Part shown: positions 7,805 to 17,052 of the stretch, one piece after another
Layout: each line of letters begins with the position of its first letter
How positions within the stretch are numbered: position 1 is the stretch's first letter
Assembly (NCBI GenBank): GCA_019415945.1
Contig: DXYF01000018.1
Coordinates: forward strand, 30,729-94,728
Source: Clostridiales bacterium
Lineage (GTDB): Bacteria > Bacillota > Clostridia > Oscillospirales > Acutalibacteraceae
DNA: 64,000 bases
Direction of reading: 5' to 3'
Notes under the pieces: generated by a model
Told to the model about the DNA's origin: nothing
Databases searched by the model: none
What the model saw: only the letters and a program-made list of their open reading frames with translations
Program-made: the position numbers and the translations under genes

Positions 7805-8884
7805 TCAGTCACCGAATGAAATACCCAGTGCTTTGGCGGTTTTGATTTCTTCGCAGTCAACGGAAACGGTTTTAAGCTTTCCTGCAATTTCTTCAAGCGG
7901 AACAGCTACGACTTTATTGTTATACATCGCAACCATATTTCCGTAGTTTTTATCAATAATAAGCTGTGCTGCCGCCGCACCGAAGCGTGTAGAAATAACA
8001 CGGTCAAATGCGTCAGGGCTTCCGCCTCTTTGAAAATGACCGGGAACGGTAACTCTTGTTTCCTGCCCCGTAGCATTTTCGATTTCAGCGGCAATTTTAT
8101 AGGAGATAGAGGGGTATTTCATCTGAGCGATTGCCGCCTTTTTTTGCTTTTTGGGAAGTGCGGCAAGCTCTTTGGATATGGCACCCTCGGCTACAGCAAG
8201 AATTGAGAAATTCTTGCCTTTTGCAGTGCGTGATTTTATCGTTTTTACTACCGAGTTAATGTCATACGGAATTTCGGGAATAAGAATAATGTCCGCACCT
8301 CCTGCAATTCCTGCATAAAGCGTTAACCAGCCAACCTTGTGTCCCATAACCTCAACAATAAACACTCTGCCGTGTGAGGTGGCTGTTGTGTGGATGCAGT
8401 CGATAACATTTGTAGCTATATCTACTGCACTTTGAAAGCCAAAGGTAATATCGGTTCCCCAAAGGTCATTATCTATTGTCTTAGGGAGCGAAACTACATT
8501 AAGCCCTTCCTCTCTCAGCAGATTTGCTGTTTTCTGAGTGCCGTTTCCGCCGAGAACGACAAGACAGTCAAGATTAAGCTTTTTGTAATTTTTCTTCATG
8601 GATGCGACCTTGTCAACGCTGTTTTCATCAACAACACGCATTAATTTAAACGGTTGTCTTGAAGTGCCGAGAATTGTGCCTCCCATAGTCAGAATACCCG
8701 AGAAGTTTTCCGGCTTCATTCTTTTATATTCTCCGTAAATCAGTCCTCGATATCCGTCGATGATTCCGATTATTTCAACATCGTCCGTTCCGTAGTGGTT
8801 ATACAGTGTTTTTGCAACGGCTCTTATAGTTGAGTTTAAGCCTTGGCAATCACCGCCGCTTGTCAAAATACCTACTCTTTTCAT
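7805..8884 (-). CDS. pfkA: 6-phosphofructokinase (359 aa)
   Basis: Phosphorylates fructose 6-phosphate in glycolysis. Motifs: LTSGGDCQGLN (7-17), GGNGT (112-116), PKTIDND (134-140) with the catalytic aspartate, and a SHGRVFIVEVMG block. Compared with E. coli PfkA, the Asp of GGDGS is Asn here. The residue equivalent to 104 is Gly (ATP-type), while the one equivalent to 124 is Lys, as in PPi-type and group III enzymes. ATP use is therefore my best reading. The ATG overlaps the stop of the upstream ppk gene by 4 bp, so the two are translated from one message. Confidence 0.9.
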   Translation of the reverse strand: MKRVGILTSGGDCQGLNSTIRAVAKTLYNHYGTDDVEIIGIIDGYRGLIYGEYKRMKPENFSGILTMGGTILGTSRQPFKLMRVVDENSVDKVASMKKNYKKLNLDCLVVLGGNGTQKTANLLREEGLNVVSLPKTIDNDLWGTDITFGFQSAVDIATNVIDCIHTTATSHGRVFIVEVMGHKVGWLTLYAGIAGGADIILIPEIPYDINSVVKTIKSRTAKGKNFSILAVAEGAISKELAALPKKQKKAAIAQMKYPSISYKIAAEIENATGQETRVTVPGHFQRGGSPDAFDRVISTRFGAAAAQLIIDKNYGNMVAMYNNKVVAVPLEEIAGKLKTVSVDCEEIKTAKALGISFGD

Positions 8885-11046
8885 TCTTCAACTTCACCTT
8901 TCTTGAGCGGAACAACGGGAGTTCCGACTGTTTTTGCATAGTTTGCATTCATTGCACTTTTTTGTGCCTTTGATGCGAGTTTTGAAAAATATTTTTGACA
9001 ATTAAGGCGTTTTTTGCCCCTCTTCTCAACGGGAGTATATGTCATATCGCTGTGCTGTCTGCGTGCATTGATTGTGTCCTTAAACATAATTGTAATGATT
9101 TCCTGTACACGCTGTTTTAGGTCTTCGTCTTCAACAGGGAATACAAGTTCAACACGCTTGTCAAGATTTCTCGGCATCCAATCTGCACTGCCCATATAAT
9201 ACTGCGGATTGCCGTTGTTTTCAAATATAAAGATTCGGCTGTGTTCAAGAAGCTGACCCACTATGGAAATTACCTTGATGTTTTCGCTGAAGCCCTTTAC
9301 TTCCGGCACAAGACAGCAAATGCCTCTGACAATAAGTTCTACCTTAACGCCTGCGTTTGACGCATCATACAAAAGTTTTATGATGCTCGGGTCAACAAGA
9401 GAGTTTACCTTAGCAGTGATTTTTGCAGGCAGTCCAAGCTTTGCGTTTTGTGTTTCGTTCAATATCATAGCTTCAAAAAATGTTCTCATACCGTTTGGAG
9501 CAACAATAAACTTGTTGTATTCGGGAGGGAATGAGTAGCCTGTGAGAACATTAAACAGAGATGAAGCGTCAACGCCGTATTCCTCACGGCAGGTAAACAT
9601 ACCGATGTCGGTATAAAAGCGTGCTGTGCTGTCGTTATAGTTACCTGTGCCCATATGCAGATAGCGTCTTATTCCGTCGTCATCACGGCGTACAACAAGA
9701 CAGATTTTGCAGTGCGTTTTAAGTCCTGTAAGTCCGTAAATAACATGACAACCCGCTTTTTCGAGTTTGTTTGCCCACTGGATATTGTTTTCCTCGTCAA
9801 ATCGTGCCTTAAGCTCAACAAGTACCGTAACCTGCTTGCCGTTTTCGCACGCTTTGATAAGTGCGGCTACAATGGGGGAGTTTCCGCTTACACGGTAAAG
9901 CGTTTGCTTGATTGCAAGTACCTTGGGGTCAACAGCCGCTTTTTTGACAAAATCAACGACAACATCAAAGCTCTCGTACGGATGATGAACAAGTCTGTCT
10001 TTTTCTCTTATTGCCTCGAAAATATCGTCATAGCCGTAAAATTCTGCCGGGGGATTAACAGGAACAATAGGCTCAAAGCACATTTTTTCGCAGTCCTTAA
10101 TTCTTGCAAACTTTGAAAGAAATGTCAGGTCAAGAGGTCCTCGCTGATAATATATTTCGTCCTCGTTTACATCGAGGGCATTGATAAGGAAATTTCTGAT
10201 CTCTACATTACATTTTTTGCAAAACTCAAGTCTTACGGGTTCGCCCCTCTTGCGTTTGCGGATGGATTTTTTGATTTCAGCCATCAAGTCCTCGGTATCC
10301 TCATCAATGTCAAGATCTGAATCTCGTGTTATTCGGAATACATCATGGTCTTTTATGTTGTAAAGCTCAAAAAGCTCGTTTAAATGTGCGGCAATTACCT
10401 TTTCAAGCAAAATAAATACTCTGTTTTCGCTTGAAGGCAGTTCAAGAAATCTCGGCAGAATTGAAGGGACCTGCACTACCGCAAAAAATTCTTCCTTTTT
10501 GCCGTTTGTAAGTCTTACAGCAATGTTAAGGCTTTTGTTTGCAAGAAGCGGAAAAGGACGGCTGGTATCAACAGCCATCGGCGTAATAACGGGAAAGACC
10601 ACTTTGCGAAAATAATCGTTAATAAACGAAAGCTGATCACCGTCAAGTTCACTAATATCCTTAAATACAATTCCGTTAGCACGCAAAGACGGTATTATAG
10701 AACGATTGTAGCAAATATACTGTCTTTTTGCAAAATCGTGGATTTTTTCGGAAAGGCGGTTCATAACCTCCTTGGGGGTCAAGCCTGACGGATCCTTTGA
10801 CTTTACTCCGTGATGAATTTGATCGAGCACACCTGCCACTCTGACCATAAAGAATTCATCGAGGTTTGAAGCTGTTATTGAAAGAAAGTTGCATCTTTCC
10901 ATAATCGGATTTTCTTTTTTGATTGCCTCTTCGAGAACTCTTTTGTTAAAATCAATCCAGCTGAGCTCTCTATTGTTATAGGGAAAATTATCCCACTTAA
11001 TTGTGTTTTTTGTCTTTTCATTTTTCTTTTTGTTATCAGATGCCAA
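8881..11046 (-). CDS. ppk: Polyphosphate kinase 1 (721 aa)
   Basis: Reversibly polymerises the terminal phosphate of ATP into polyphosphate. Recognised by NRELSWIDFN near the N-terminus, the ELKARFDEENN block, HMGTGNYND and EHSRIFIF, which hold the two conserved histidines. Length is typical of PPK1. A GTG codon at 11055 overlaps the Shine-Dalgarno AGGCGG and cannot use it. TTG at 11046 lies 8 nt after that site and is the better start. The gene overlaps pfkA by 4 bp. Confidence 0.93.
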   Translation of the reverse strand: MASDNKKKNEKTKNTIKWDNFPYNNRELSWIDFNKRVLEEAIKKENPIMERCNFLSITASNLDEFFMVRVAGVLDQIHHGVKSKDPSGLTPKEVMNRLSEKIHDFAKRQYICYNRSIIPSLRANGIVFKDISELDGDQLSFINDYFRKVVFPVITPMAVDTSRPFPLLANKSLNIAVRLTNGKKEEFFAVVQVPSILPRFLELPSSENRVFILLEKVIAAHLNELFELYNIKDHDVFRITRDSDLDIDEDTEDLMAEIKKSIRKRKRGEPVRLEFCKKCNVEIRNFLINALDVNEDEIYYQRGPLDLTFLSKFARIKDCEKMCFEPIVPVNPPAEFYGYDDIFEAIREKDRLVHHPYESFDVVVDFVKKAAVDPKVLAIKQTLYRVSGNSPIVAALIKACENGKQVTVLVELKARFDEENNIQWANKLEKAGCHVIYGLTGLKTHCKICLVVRRDDDGIRRYLHMGTGNYNDSTARFYTDIGMFTCREEYGVDASSLFNVLTGYSFPPEYNKFIVAPNGMRTFFEAMILNETQNAKLGLPAKITAKVNSLVDPSIIKLLYDASNAGVKVELIVRGICCLVPEVKGFSENIKVISIVGQLLEHSRIFIFENNGNPQYYMGSADWMPRNLDKRVELVFPVEDEDLKQRVQEIITIMFKDTINARRQHSDMTYTPVEKRGKKRLNCQKYFSKLASKAQKSAMNANYAKTVGTPVVPLKKGEVEE

Positions 11047-11197
11047 AATAATCACCGCCTGTTTAATTTTTATACTATACTGATTTGCATCTGTAATGCT
11101 AAATATTATACAACATTATCCATAATAAAACAAGATTATTAATTGTGAAATAATGTTGTATTACACAAATTTTACTTAAATTTTATTTTATAAAAGC

Positions 11198-11233
11198 ATA
11201 AGTGACCCAGAATGATAAATCTGAGTCACTTAT
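11198..11233 (-). terminator. Terminator of the dockerin protein gene
   Basis: A 13-bp stem ATAAGTGACTCAG against CTGGGTCACTTAT (one G-T pair), starting a few bp after the stop codon on the reverse strand, followed by a short T-rich stretch. Confidence 0.7.
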
Positions 11234-11236
11234 AAA

Positions 11237-12319
11237 TCAATTTGTCAAATATTTTTGAATCGCTGTGCAGTCCATCACTGAGATCCGACCGTCGGAGTCT
11301 AAGTCGCAGCGGCTTATCTGTTCATCACTCAGTTCAGCCTGACCGCTTAAATATCTCTGCAAAAGTGTAGCGTCAGCTACCGTTATTGTACCGTCGCAGT
11401 CAATATCGCCCATCAAAATGCTTTCTGACGGTGAATCCGGAATGTCAGATGTATTCGAGGTTGCAGGCTGTGTTGTAGTCGGCACGGTTGCAGGTTCGGT
11501 TTGAGTGGGTTTTGCCGTAGTCGGTGCGACAGTTGCAGGCTGAGTTGTTGTGGGTTCTGTAGCGGGTGCGGAAGATATATAGACGCAGTAATCAAGGCAT
11601 ACCCATCCGTTTTTGCCGTTATATGAGGTGTATCCCCAGTTTCCGTCTGTTTTTGTAACGGTGAGCTTAACGCCGTCAGGAATCGCTCCTATTGCACTGT
11701 AGCTTGTCCCTGCACCGCTTCGCATATTAAGATAATCGTCAACATCTGTTTCGTAGATGCCCGTTGCAAAATCGTCAGCTTGCAGATTTTCGCTGATATA
11801 TATATATCCGTCAAAATTCCACCAGCTTGAACCGCCTGCATTTTTGTCATCGGTGCTTGCGTAGCTTAAATAAAAATTAGTTCCGTTCCATGCTGAGTTT
11901 GAAAATGTAATTTGTCCGTTTTCAATTTTTTCAACTACGGCAACATGACCGCCGCCTCCGTCATAGTGCCAACAGGCAACAGCACCTATTTTCGGTGTCT
12001 GACCGTAGCTGTAGTATCCGTTGGTTTTGTTGTAGCCGTACCAGTCCTCAGCGTTTCCCCAAGAAAGCTTGGGTTCTGTTCCGAGAATTTCATATGCTCT
12101 GCCAAAAGCATATGCGGTACAGTTGGGCATACCGTATCCCCATTTGTAAAAAGGATTTATATCGCTGTAATAATATTTATTAGTTGATGAAGGTGCAGTA
12201 AGTCGAGGAGTAAAGCTTGTGGCCGCACTCGCCAAAATTGACAATGAAAAAACTGTTGTAAAAAGAACAGCAACTGCAACTATTATCGCATTGATTCTTC
12301 TGAAAACAAAAACTCTCAA
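11237..12319 (-). CDS. Secreted CHAP amidase/peptidase with SH3 and type I dockerin domains (360 aa)
   Basis: Order of parts: signal peptide (about 1-34, ending ASAA), CHAP domain (about 45-185) with catalytic Cys in PNCTAYAFG (C67) and His in GGHVAVVEKI (H125), a bacterial SH3 domain (about 205-250, NMRSGAGTSYSAIG), a Pro/Thr linker, and a type I dockerin (about 300-360). The dockerin has two Ca-binding loops, DIDCDGTITVAD and DLDSDGRISVMD. The protein should cut peptidoglycan and dock onto a cohesin scaffold. TTG at 12319 is chosen because AAAGGA precedes it and a clean signal peptide results; an upstream TTG at 12373 has no ribosome site. Confidence 0.82.
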   Translation of the reverse strand: MRVFVFRRINAIIVAVAVLFTTVFSLSILASAATSFTPRLTAPSSTNKYYYSDINPFYKWGYGMPNCTAYAFGRAYEILGTEPKLSWGNAEDWYGYNKTNGYYSYGQTPKIGAVACWHYDGGGGHVAVVEKIENGQITFSNSAWNGTNFYLSYASTDDKNAGGSSWWNFDGYIYISENLQADDFATGIYETDVDDYLNMRSGAGTSYSAIGAIPDGVKLTVTKTDGNWGYTSYNGKNGWVCLDYCVYISSAPATEPTTTQPATVAPTTAKPTQTEPATVPTTTQPATSNTSDIPDSPSESILMGDIDCDGTITVADATLLQRYLSGQAELSDEQISRCDLDSDGRISVMDCTAIQKYLTN

Positions 12320-12370
12320 AAAAACATCCTTTCTAATAAGCTTTAGTAAGTTTAAAATTTGCTGCGTATA

Positions 12371-12396
12371 CAAAGATTACTAATTTGTAATCTTTG
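12371..12396 (-). repeat. Perfect inverted repeat upstream of the dockerin protein gene
   Basis: CAAAGATTAC, a 6-bp spacer and GTAATCTTTG: a perfect 10-bp stem about 50 bp before the chosen start codon. It could be an operator or a leader hairpin. There is no T-tract on the coding strand, so it is not an obvious terminator. Confidence 0.5.
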
Positions 12397-12510
12397 TAGG
12401 TAATTTTAACATATAAAAATTTAAAAATCAAAGAGTATTTGCACTGATAAAGGGTGTTTTTTAAGTCTTTATTTAATGCAATTTATACAATTTGGCAAAA
12501 AAATATATAT

Positions 12511-12546
12511 TTAAGGCAAACAAGCCAATCCCGCCTGTTTGCCTTA
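12511..12546 (-). terminator. Terminator of the ABC transporter operon
   Basis: Reverse strand: AAGGCAAACA pairs with TGTTTGCCTT around a GC-rich interior, followed by AAATATATATTTTTTTG. Confidence 0.8.
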
Positions 12547-12569
12547 GATTTATGATTTATACAATATTT

Positions 12570-15500
12570 TTATTCAAAGCTTTTAAGACTTTCCACCATA
12601 TTTACTGATTTTATCTTAAAACTCATTGCTGCGTTTACGAGCAGAGAGAATATAAATGTGAGCAACGCGGCAAAAATAAATGATGTGGAATAAATGTCAC
12701 GCCCGAACATAATGTTGTCAACTTCAACGGTTTTAACGATAAAACCTGTCAGGAATATTCCCATTACAAGACCTACTGCTATACCCAGCAAGGTTAAAAT
12801 AATATTTTCCTTGTAAATGAATGACGCTGTTTCACGGTTGTTAAAGCCCAGAACCTTAAATGTTGCAATTTCACGCATACGCTCTGCAATATTAATGCTT
12901 GTAAGATTATAAAGCACAACAAACGCAAGTGCCGCCGCAGATATTATCATAACAAGAACAACAAGGTTTAAAGAATCAAGCATATTCTCAAAATCCTCTA
13001 TGCTTGTTTTTATAAAGGATACGGCGATAATTCTGTCGTCGCTTAACAATTCTGAGCTTAAGGAATTCGCGGCTTTATCCGAAGTGTCTTTAAGCTGAAT
13101 GTCAAGCATATTGTACATAGCTTCTTTGCCGAACAGTGAGGTATAAAGCTTTGGAGTCATATAAATATAATTCTGAATATACTGCTCAAAAATGCCGCAT
13201 ACCTTTACTTCTGCCTCGCCTTCATTGCAGCTTAGTTTTATTGTGTCGCCGACTTTTATTCCAAGCTCATCCGAAAGTTTTTCGTTTATCAGCACGCCGT
13301 CGTCAGTTAAATCAAGTGTGTTTTTGTACTTTCGTGTATGCAGAGAAATAATTGATTCAAGTTCGTTCGGATTTTGCGGCACTGAAATATAAGTGTCCGT
13401 ATCTTTTATCTGTTTACCGAATTCAACGCTTGCATCAAGCTGCATAAAAAGCATATAGTTTTCTATATTTTTGTTTTTGCCTGCTGCATCGGTGAGGTAT
13501 GAAAGCTCTTGTTCGCTTCCACCGTTTTCAGGGACAACAACCGCGTCATATTTATAGATTGTTTCAAACTGATCTTTTGTGAGAGGGTCAAAGCTGTTTA
13601 GCAGACCGAATGCGGAAACAATGAGAGCCGTGCATCCTGCAACGCCTATTACCGTCATACACAGTCTTGACTTATATCTCAGCAAATTTCTTGCCGTAAG
13701 CTTAGCCGTAAAACCGAATCTGTTCCACAGGGGAGTAATGTATTCAAGGATAATTCTCTTGCCTGCTTTCGGTGCTTTGGGTCGCATTGCTTCTGCCGGC
13801 TTGTGTGAAAGAGAACGCATACACACAGCTATTGAAACGGCTGATGTGCAAATAATTGCCGACGCAGTTGCGATTGTGATGCTGATATAATCAAGCTTAA
13901 GAGTTATATCCCCGATATAATACATCATTTGGTATGCGTTGTATATTATATACGGAAGGGTGCTGACGCCGAGAATTATGCCGACTGCACTTCCCAAAAC
14001 AGCCGCGGTAAGTGAGTAAATTACAAACTTTCCGATTATGCTCTTATTGCTGTAGCCGAGTGCCTTGAGCGTTCCGATTTCCGTTCGCTTTTCATCAATA
14101 AGACGGGTCATCGTTGTAACACACACAAGAACCGCTACCAGAAGGAAAAACATAGGGAATACGCCTGCCACGGCATCCAGTCTGTCGGCGTTTTGTGAAA
14201 AACTTGAATATCCCGGATTGTCATCTCGTGTAAATACATACCACTGAGGTTTTGAAAGGTTATCAAGCTCTTTTTGTGCGTCTTTTATTTCTGCTTCGGC
14301 TTTTGCAAATTCATCTTCCGCCCTGGCTTTTTCCGATTCGTATTCCTGTTTTGCATCGGCAAGTTTCTGACTGCCCTCCGACTTTTGTGATTCAAGCTCC
14401 TTTACACCGTCATCATACTGTGATTGTGCATTATTAAGCTCATTTTCTGCTTCTGAAAGCTTATTGTATCCCTCACTTTTTTGTGTTTGAAGCTCGGCTT
14501 TTCCCGCTTCAAGCAAAGCTTTTCCGTTTTCAATTTGATTATATGCCTCGTCAAGCTCTGACTGCCCCTCCGCCTTTTTCTTATCAAGCTGTGACTGCAT
14601 TAAGTCAAGTTCTTCCTTTGTTTTTTCAAATTCCGAAACGGCATCTTCATATTGTTTATTCAGGCTTTCAAGGTTATTTTGAGCCTGTTCAAGCTGTAGC
14701 TTCAGAGCTGAGATTTTATCGGGATCTGTTTCGGCTGCTATTGCGTTGTTTATTGAATCAACAGCAAGTTTTGCCTGCTGTATTGCCGAAACAAGTAAAG
14801 GCTCCTGTGATGTTTTAAATTCATTATAAGCTGTTTCATATTGTTCAAAACCGCTGTCAATTTTTTCTTGAGCCTGAGCTGTCTGTGATTCAAAATCTGC
14901 CTTTGATTTTTCATATTCCGCCTGTGCGTTTTCAAGCTGTGTTTCCTGATTTGCAATTTCTTCTTCTGCGGCGGAAATTTGTGCATAATATTCGTTTTTC
15001 GAGGTTTCAAGCTGTGCCCATCCGTTTTCAATTTCTGTTTTTGCATCGTCAAGCTCAGCTTGTGCATCAAGAATTTTTCGGTCAAACTCAGATTGTGACG
15101 AATCAAGGGCTTTTTTTGCGTCGTCAAGCTTTGCCTGTGCGTCGGATTTTTCGTCTCTGTACTGTGCTTTGGCGTCTTCGAGTTCGTTTTCTGCCTTTTG
15201 AATAATGTCCTCGTCAAAGGCTGTGCACCGTGCGTCAGCGGTTTTTTCCAACACTTTTGAAAGCTTGTCCGACTGCGAATCGTATTCATCGGTGTACGGC
15301 TGACAGTCCTTTGAAAAATCAGCCTTTACATAAAGCTCCGTGTAACGCTCGCTTATAAAGTTTTCGTCCAATGTGTACATAAACTCGCTGATTTCACCGT
15401 CGCCGATGTTGGTAGTACCTCTTTGGTATGAAATATAAAGGGGAGAGTTTACTTTGCCGACAACCGTGTACTCAAAACAATTTAGCTGATCGGTTAAATC

Positions 15501-15989
15501 AGAATCACCCGCATTTTCGGAAAAAACAATTTTATCTCCTATTTCATGCTTTGTTCCGCCAATGGTTTCATATTCAACAACTATTTCATTTTTCTTTTCG
15601 GGCAGCCTGCCCTCCTTTAATACAAGGGAGTTCATTTCTTTGTTGTCGCCGTAAGCTTTTGGTACGGCAATAAGCCGGACTACACTTCCTCCTGACTCGC
15701 CTGTGGTTTGAAGGTCGCAGTAGTACGATGGCATAACCGATGAAACGCCCTCGGTATTTTCAACCGCTTTAATATCATCGCTGTCAAATCCGACGGTCGA
15801 AACAAGTCTGTAATCCATTAAATTTTGGCTTTCAAAATAGTCGTCTGACAGTTGGTACATTGACGGTACCGTTGCCTTAATTCCCGACAAAAATCCTACT
15901 CCGAGTGCTATTATAGCCATAATGGATATAAATCGTGCTTTTGAATTTTTAATTTCACGAAATGTATTTTTTATTAGAGATTTTGTCAT
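12570..15989 (-). CDS. FtsX/MacB-type ABC transporter permease with a long coiled-coil insert (1139 aa)
   Basis: Two FtsX-type permease modules in one chain. A membrane helix lies near residues 20-40. An outer region follows with a MacB-like periplasmic segment, then a roughly 325-residue Glu/Lys/Gln/Ala heptad-rich coiled coil (about 255-580). A three-helix cluster (about 610-720), a second module start (about 770) and a final three-helix cluster (about 1010-1130) complete it. The phrases RTEIGTLKALG and MREIATFKVLG are typical cytoplasmic coupling loops. Such permeases usually move lipids, peptides or signals across the envelope rather than import nutrients. The partner ATPase lies 53 bp upstream. 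Confidence 0.82.
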   Translation of the reverse strand: MTKSLIKNTFREIKNSKARFISIMAIIALGVGFLSGIKATVPSMYQLSDDYFESQNLMDYRLVSTVGFDSDDIKAVENTEGVSSVMPSYYCDLQTTGESGGSVVRLIAVPKAYGDNKEMNSLVLKEGRLPEKKNEIVVEYETIGGTKHEIGDKIVFSENAGDSDLTDQLNCFEYTVVGKVNSPLYISYQRGTTNIGDGEISEFMYTLDENFISERYTELYVKADFSKDCQPYTDEYDSQSDKLSKVLEKTADARCTAFDEDIIQKAENELEDAKAQYRDEKSDAQAKLDDAKKALDSSQSEFDRKILDAQAELDDAKTEIENGWAQLETSKNEYYAQISAAEEEIANQETQLENAQAEYEKSKADFESQTAQAQEKIDSGFEQYETAYNEFKTSQEPLLVSAIQQAKLAVDSINNAIAAETDPDKISALKLQLEQAQNNLESLNKQYEDAVSEFEKTKEELDLMQSQLDKKKAEGQSELDEAYNQIENGKALLEAGKAELQTQKSEGYNKLSEAENELNNAQSQYDDGVKELESQKSEGSQKLADAKQEYESEKARAEDEFAKAEAEIKDAQKELDNLSKPQWYVFTRDDNPGYSSFSQNADRLDAVAGVFPMFFLLVAVLVCVTTMTRLIDEKRTEIGTLKALGYSNKSIIGKFVIYSLTAAVLGSAVGIILGVSTLPYIIYNAYQMMYYIGDITLKLDYISITIATASAIICTSAVSIAVCMRSLSHKPAEAMRPKAPKAGKRIILEYITPLWNRFGFTAKLTARNLLRYKSRLCMTVIGVAGCTALIVSAFGLLNSFDPLTKDQFETIYKYDAVVVPENGGSEQELSYLTDAAGKNKNIENYMLFMQLDASVEFGKQIKDTDTYISVPQNPNELESIISLHTRKYKNTLDLTDDGVLINEKLSDELGIKVGDTIKLSCNEGEAEVKVCGIFEQYIQNYIYMTPKLYTSLFGKEAMYNMLDIQLKDTSDKAANSLSSELLSDDRIIAVSFIKTSIEDFENMLDSLNLVVLVMIISAAALAFVVLYNLTSINIAERMREIATFKVLGFNNRETASFIYKENIILTLLGIAVGLVMGIFLTGFIVKTVEVDNIMFGRDIYSTSFIFAALLTFIFSLLVNAAMSFKIKSVNMVESLKSFE

Positions 15990-16042
15990 AGCTGTCTATC
16001 CCTTGCTGTTACGCATTTTTATGCTTATAAACAATTTATTGT

Positions 16043-16744
16043 TTACCACTCAATTTCGTCAACGCTTTTCGGTGAAGAATTGTAAACATCTTTAACGATT
16101 TTTCCGCTTTTCATCTCGATTATATGGTCAGCCATAGGAGTTATTGCACTGTTGTGTGTGATAAGTACAACAGTCATTTTTTCTTTTTTGCAGGTATCCT
16201 GCAAAAGCTTTAAAATTTGCTTGCCGGTATTGTAGTCGAGTGCACCTGTTGGCTCATCGCAAAGCAGGAGCTTAGGCCGCTTTGCAAGAGCCCTTGCAAT
16301 AGATACCCTCTGTTGCTCTCCTCCGGAAAGCTGTGAGGGGAAATTATTTTTTCTGTCCAGCAGTCCGACGCTTTTGAGAGCTTCCTCGCTGTTAAGCGGA
16401 TTTTTGCAAATTTGTGCTGCAAGCTCAACATTTTCCTTAGCGGTTAAATTTTGAACAAGATTATAAAACTGAAACACAAATCCTATATCATATCTTCTGT
16501 ACTCAATAAGCTGCTTTTCATTAAATTTGCTGATGTCTTTGTTGTTTACAAAAACTTCGCCTTCGCTGCTGCTGTCCATTCCGCCGAGAATATTTAAAAC
16601 AGTCGTTTTTCCTGCTCCTGACGCACCGACCACGATTGCAAATTCACCCTGCTTAATACAAAATGAAATTCCGTCAACAGCGTTAATTGTTACTTCGCCC
16701 ATTGTGTAACGCTTATAAACATTTTTAAATTCTACAAGATTCAT
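16043..16744 (-). CDS. ABC transporter ATP-binding protein, LolD/MacB family (233 aa)
   Basis: A complete nucleotide-binding subunit: Walker A GASGAGKT (40-47), Q-loop VFQFYNL, signature LSGGEQQR (139-146), Walker B LLLCDEP (159-165) and switch histidine in ITHN. It powers the permease encoded directly downstream. The ATG at 16744 is preferred over one at 16750 because AAGGGGA is then correctly spaced. Confidence 0.9.
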   Translation of the reverse strand: MNLVEFKNVYKRYTMGEVTINAVDGISFCIKQGEFAIVVGASGAGKTTVLNILGGMDSSSEGEVFVNNKDISKFNEKQLIEYRRYDIGFVFQFYNLVQNLTAKENVELAAQICKNPLNSEEALKSVGLLDRKNNFPSQLSGGEQQRVSIARALAKRPKLLLCDEPTGALDYNTGKQILKLLQDTCKKEKMTVVLITHNSAITPMADHIIEMKSGKIVKDVYNSSPKSVDEIEW

Positions 16745-16845
16745 AAACATTCCCCTTTTTAGTTATGGGTATTGTATAATTATACCACTATATTTAATAG
16801 TATTCAACGATTTAAGAGTGAAATTTAGGTGAATAAAATATTAAC

Positions 16846-16874
16846 TTGACATATTTCTCATTTTCTGATACGAT
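16846..16874 (+). promoter_or_regulatory. Sigma-A type promoter for the MATE leader
   Basis: A perfect TTGACA, 17-bp spacer, TACGAT. Predicted start near 16881, which makes the RNA begin exactly at the structured leader. Confidence 0.7.
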
Positions 16875-16879
16875 ACCAC

Positions 16880-16954
16880 TTGAAACATCGGAGGGTGAAT
16901 AACCAAGGAGTTATTAGCCAGATAAGATGACGGGTGAAATTCCCGTTTTCTTAT
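16880..16954 (+). promoter_or_regulatory. Probable guanidine-IV (mepA) riboswitch
   Basis: A compact leader of about 75 nt: GGAGGGTG, a hairpin with stem AATAAC/GTTATT, the segment TAGCCAGATAAGATGACGGG, and a second hairpin that becomes the terminator stem. The size, the MATE exporter downstream and the overlap of aptamer and terminator fit the guanidine-IV class, found in Clostridia before mepA-type MATE genes. I recognise the class by context and layout; I could not check the consensus base by base. Confidence 0.55.
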
Positions 16955-16966
16955 TCGGCTTTTTAT
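16922..16966 (+). terminator. Riboswitch-controlled terminator before the MATE gene
   Basis: ATAAGA-TG-ACGGG pairs with CCCGT-TT-TCTTAT around a short loop, then TCGGCTTTTTATTTATT. The 5' arm is the 3' part of the proposed aptamer, so ligand binding could stop this stem from forming and turn the gene on. Confidence 0.7.
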
Positions 16967-17052
16967 TTATTAAGATTATTTTACGGCATACTTTGTGTAT
17001 CAATGTTTTACTCCTTATGTTAAATACGAATTGTTACAGAAAGGAACTCGGT

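Noticed and set aside
14750..15289. Reverse open frame of 179 residues inside the permease coiled coil
   Set aside because: It is the same strand in another frame; the repeats come from the heptad-coded DNA of the real gene.
16927..17052. N-terminal extension of the MATE protein
   Set aside because: It begins inside the terminator stem and lacks a ribosome site; the ATG at 17053 gives the normal family start.
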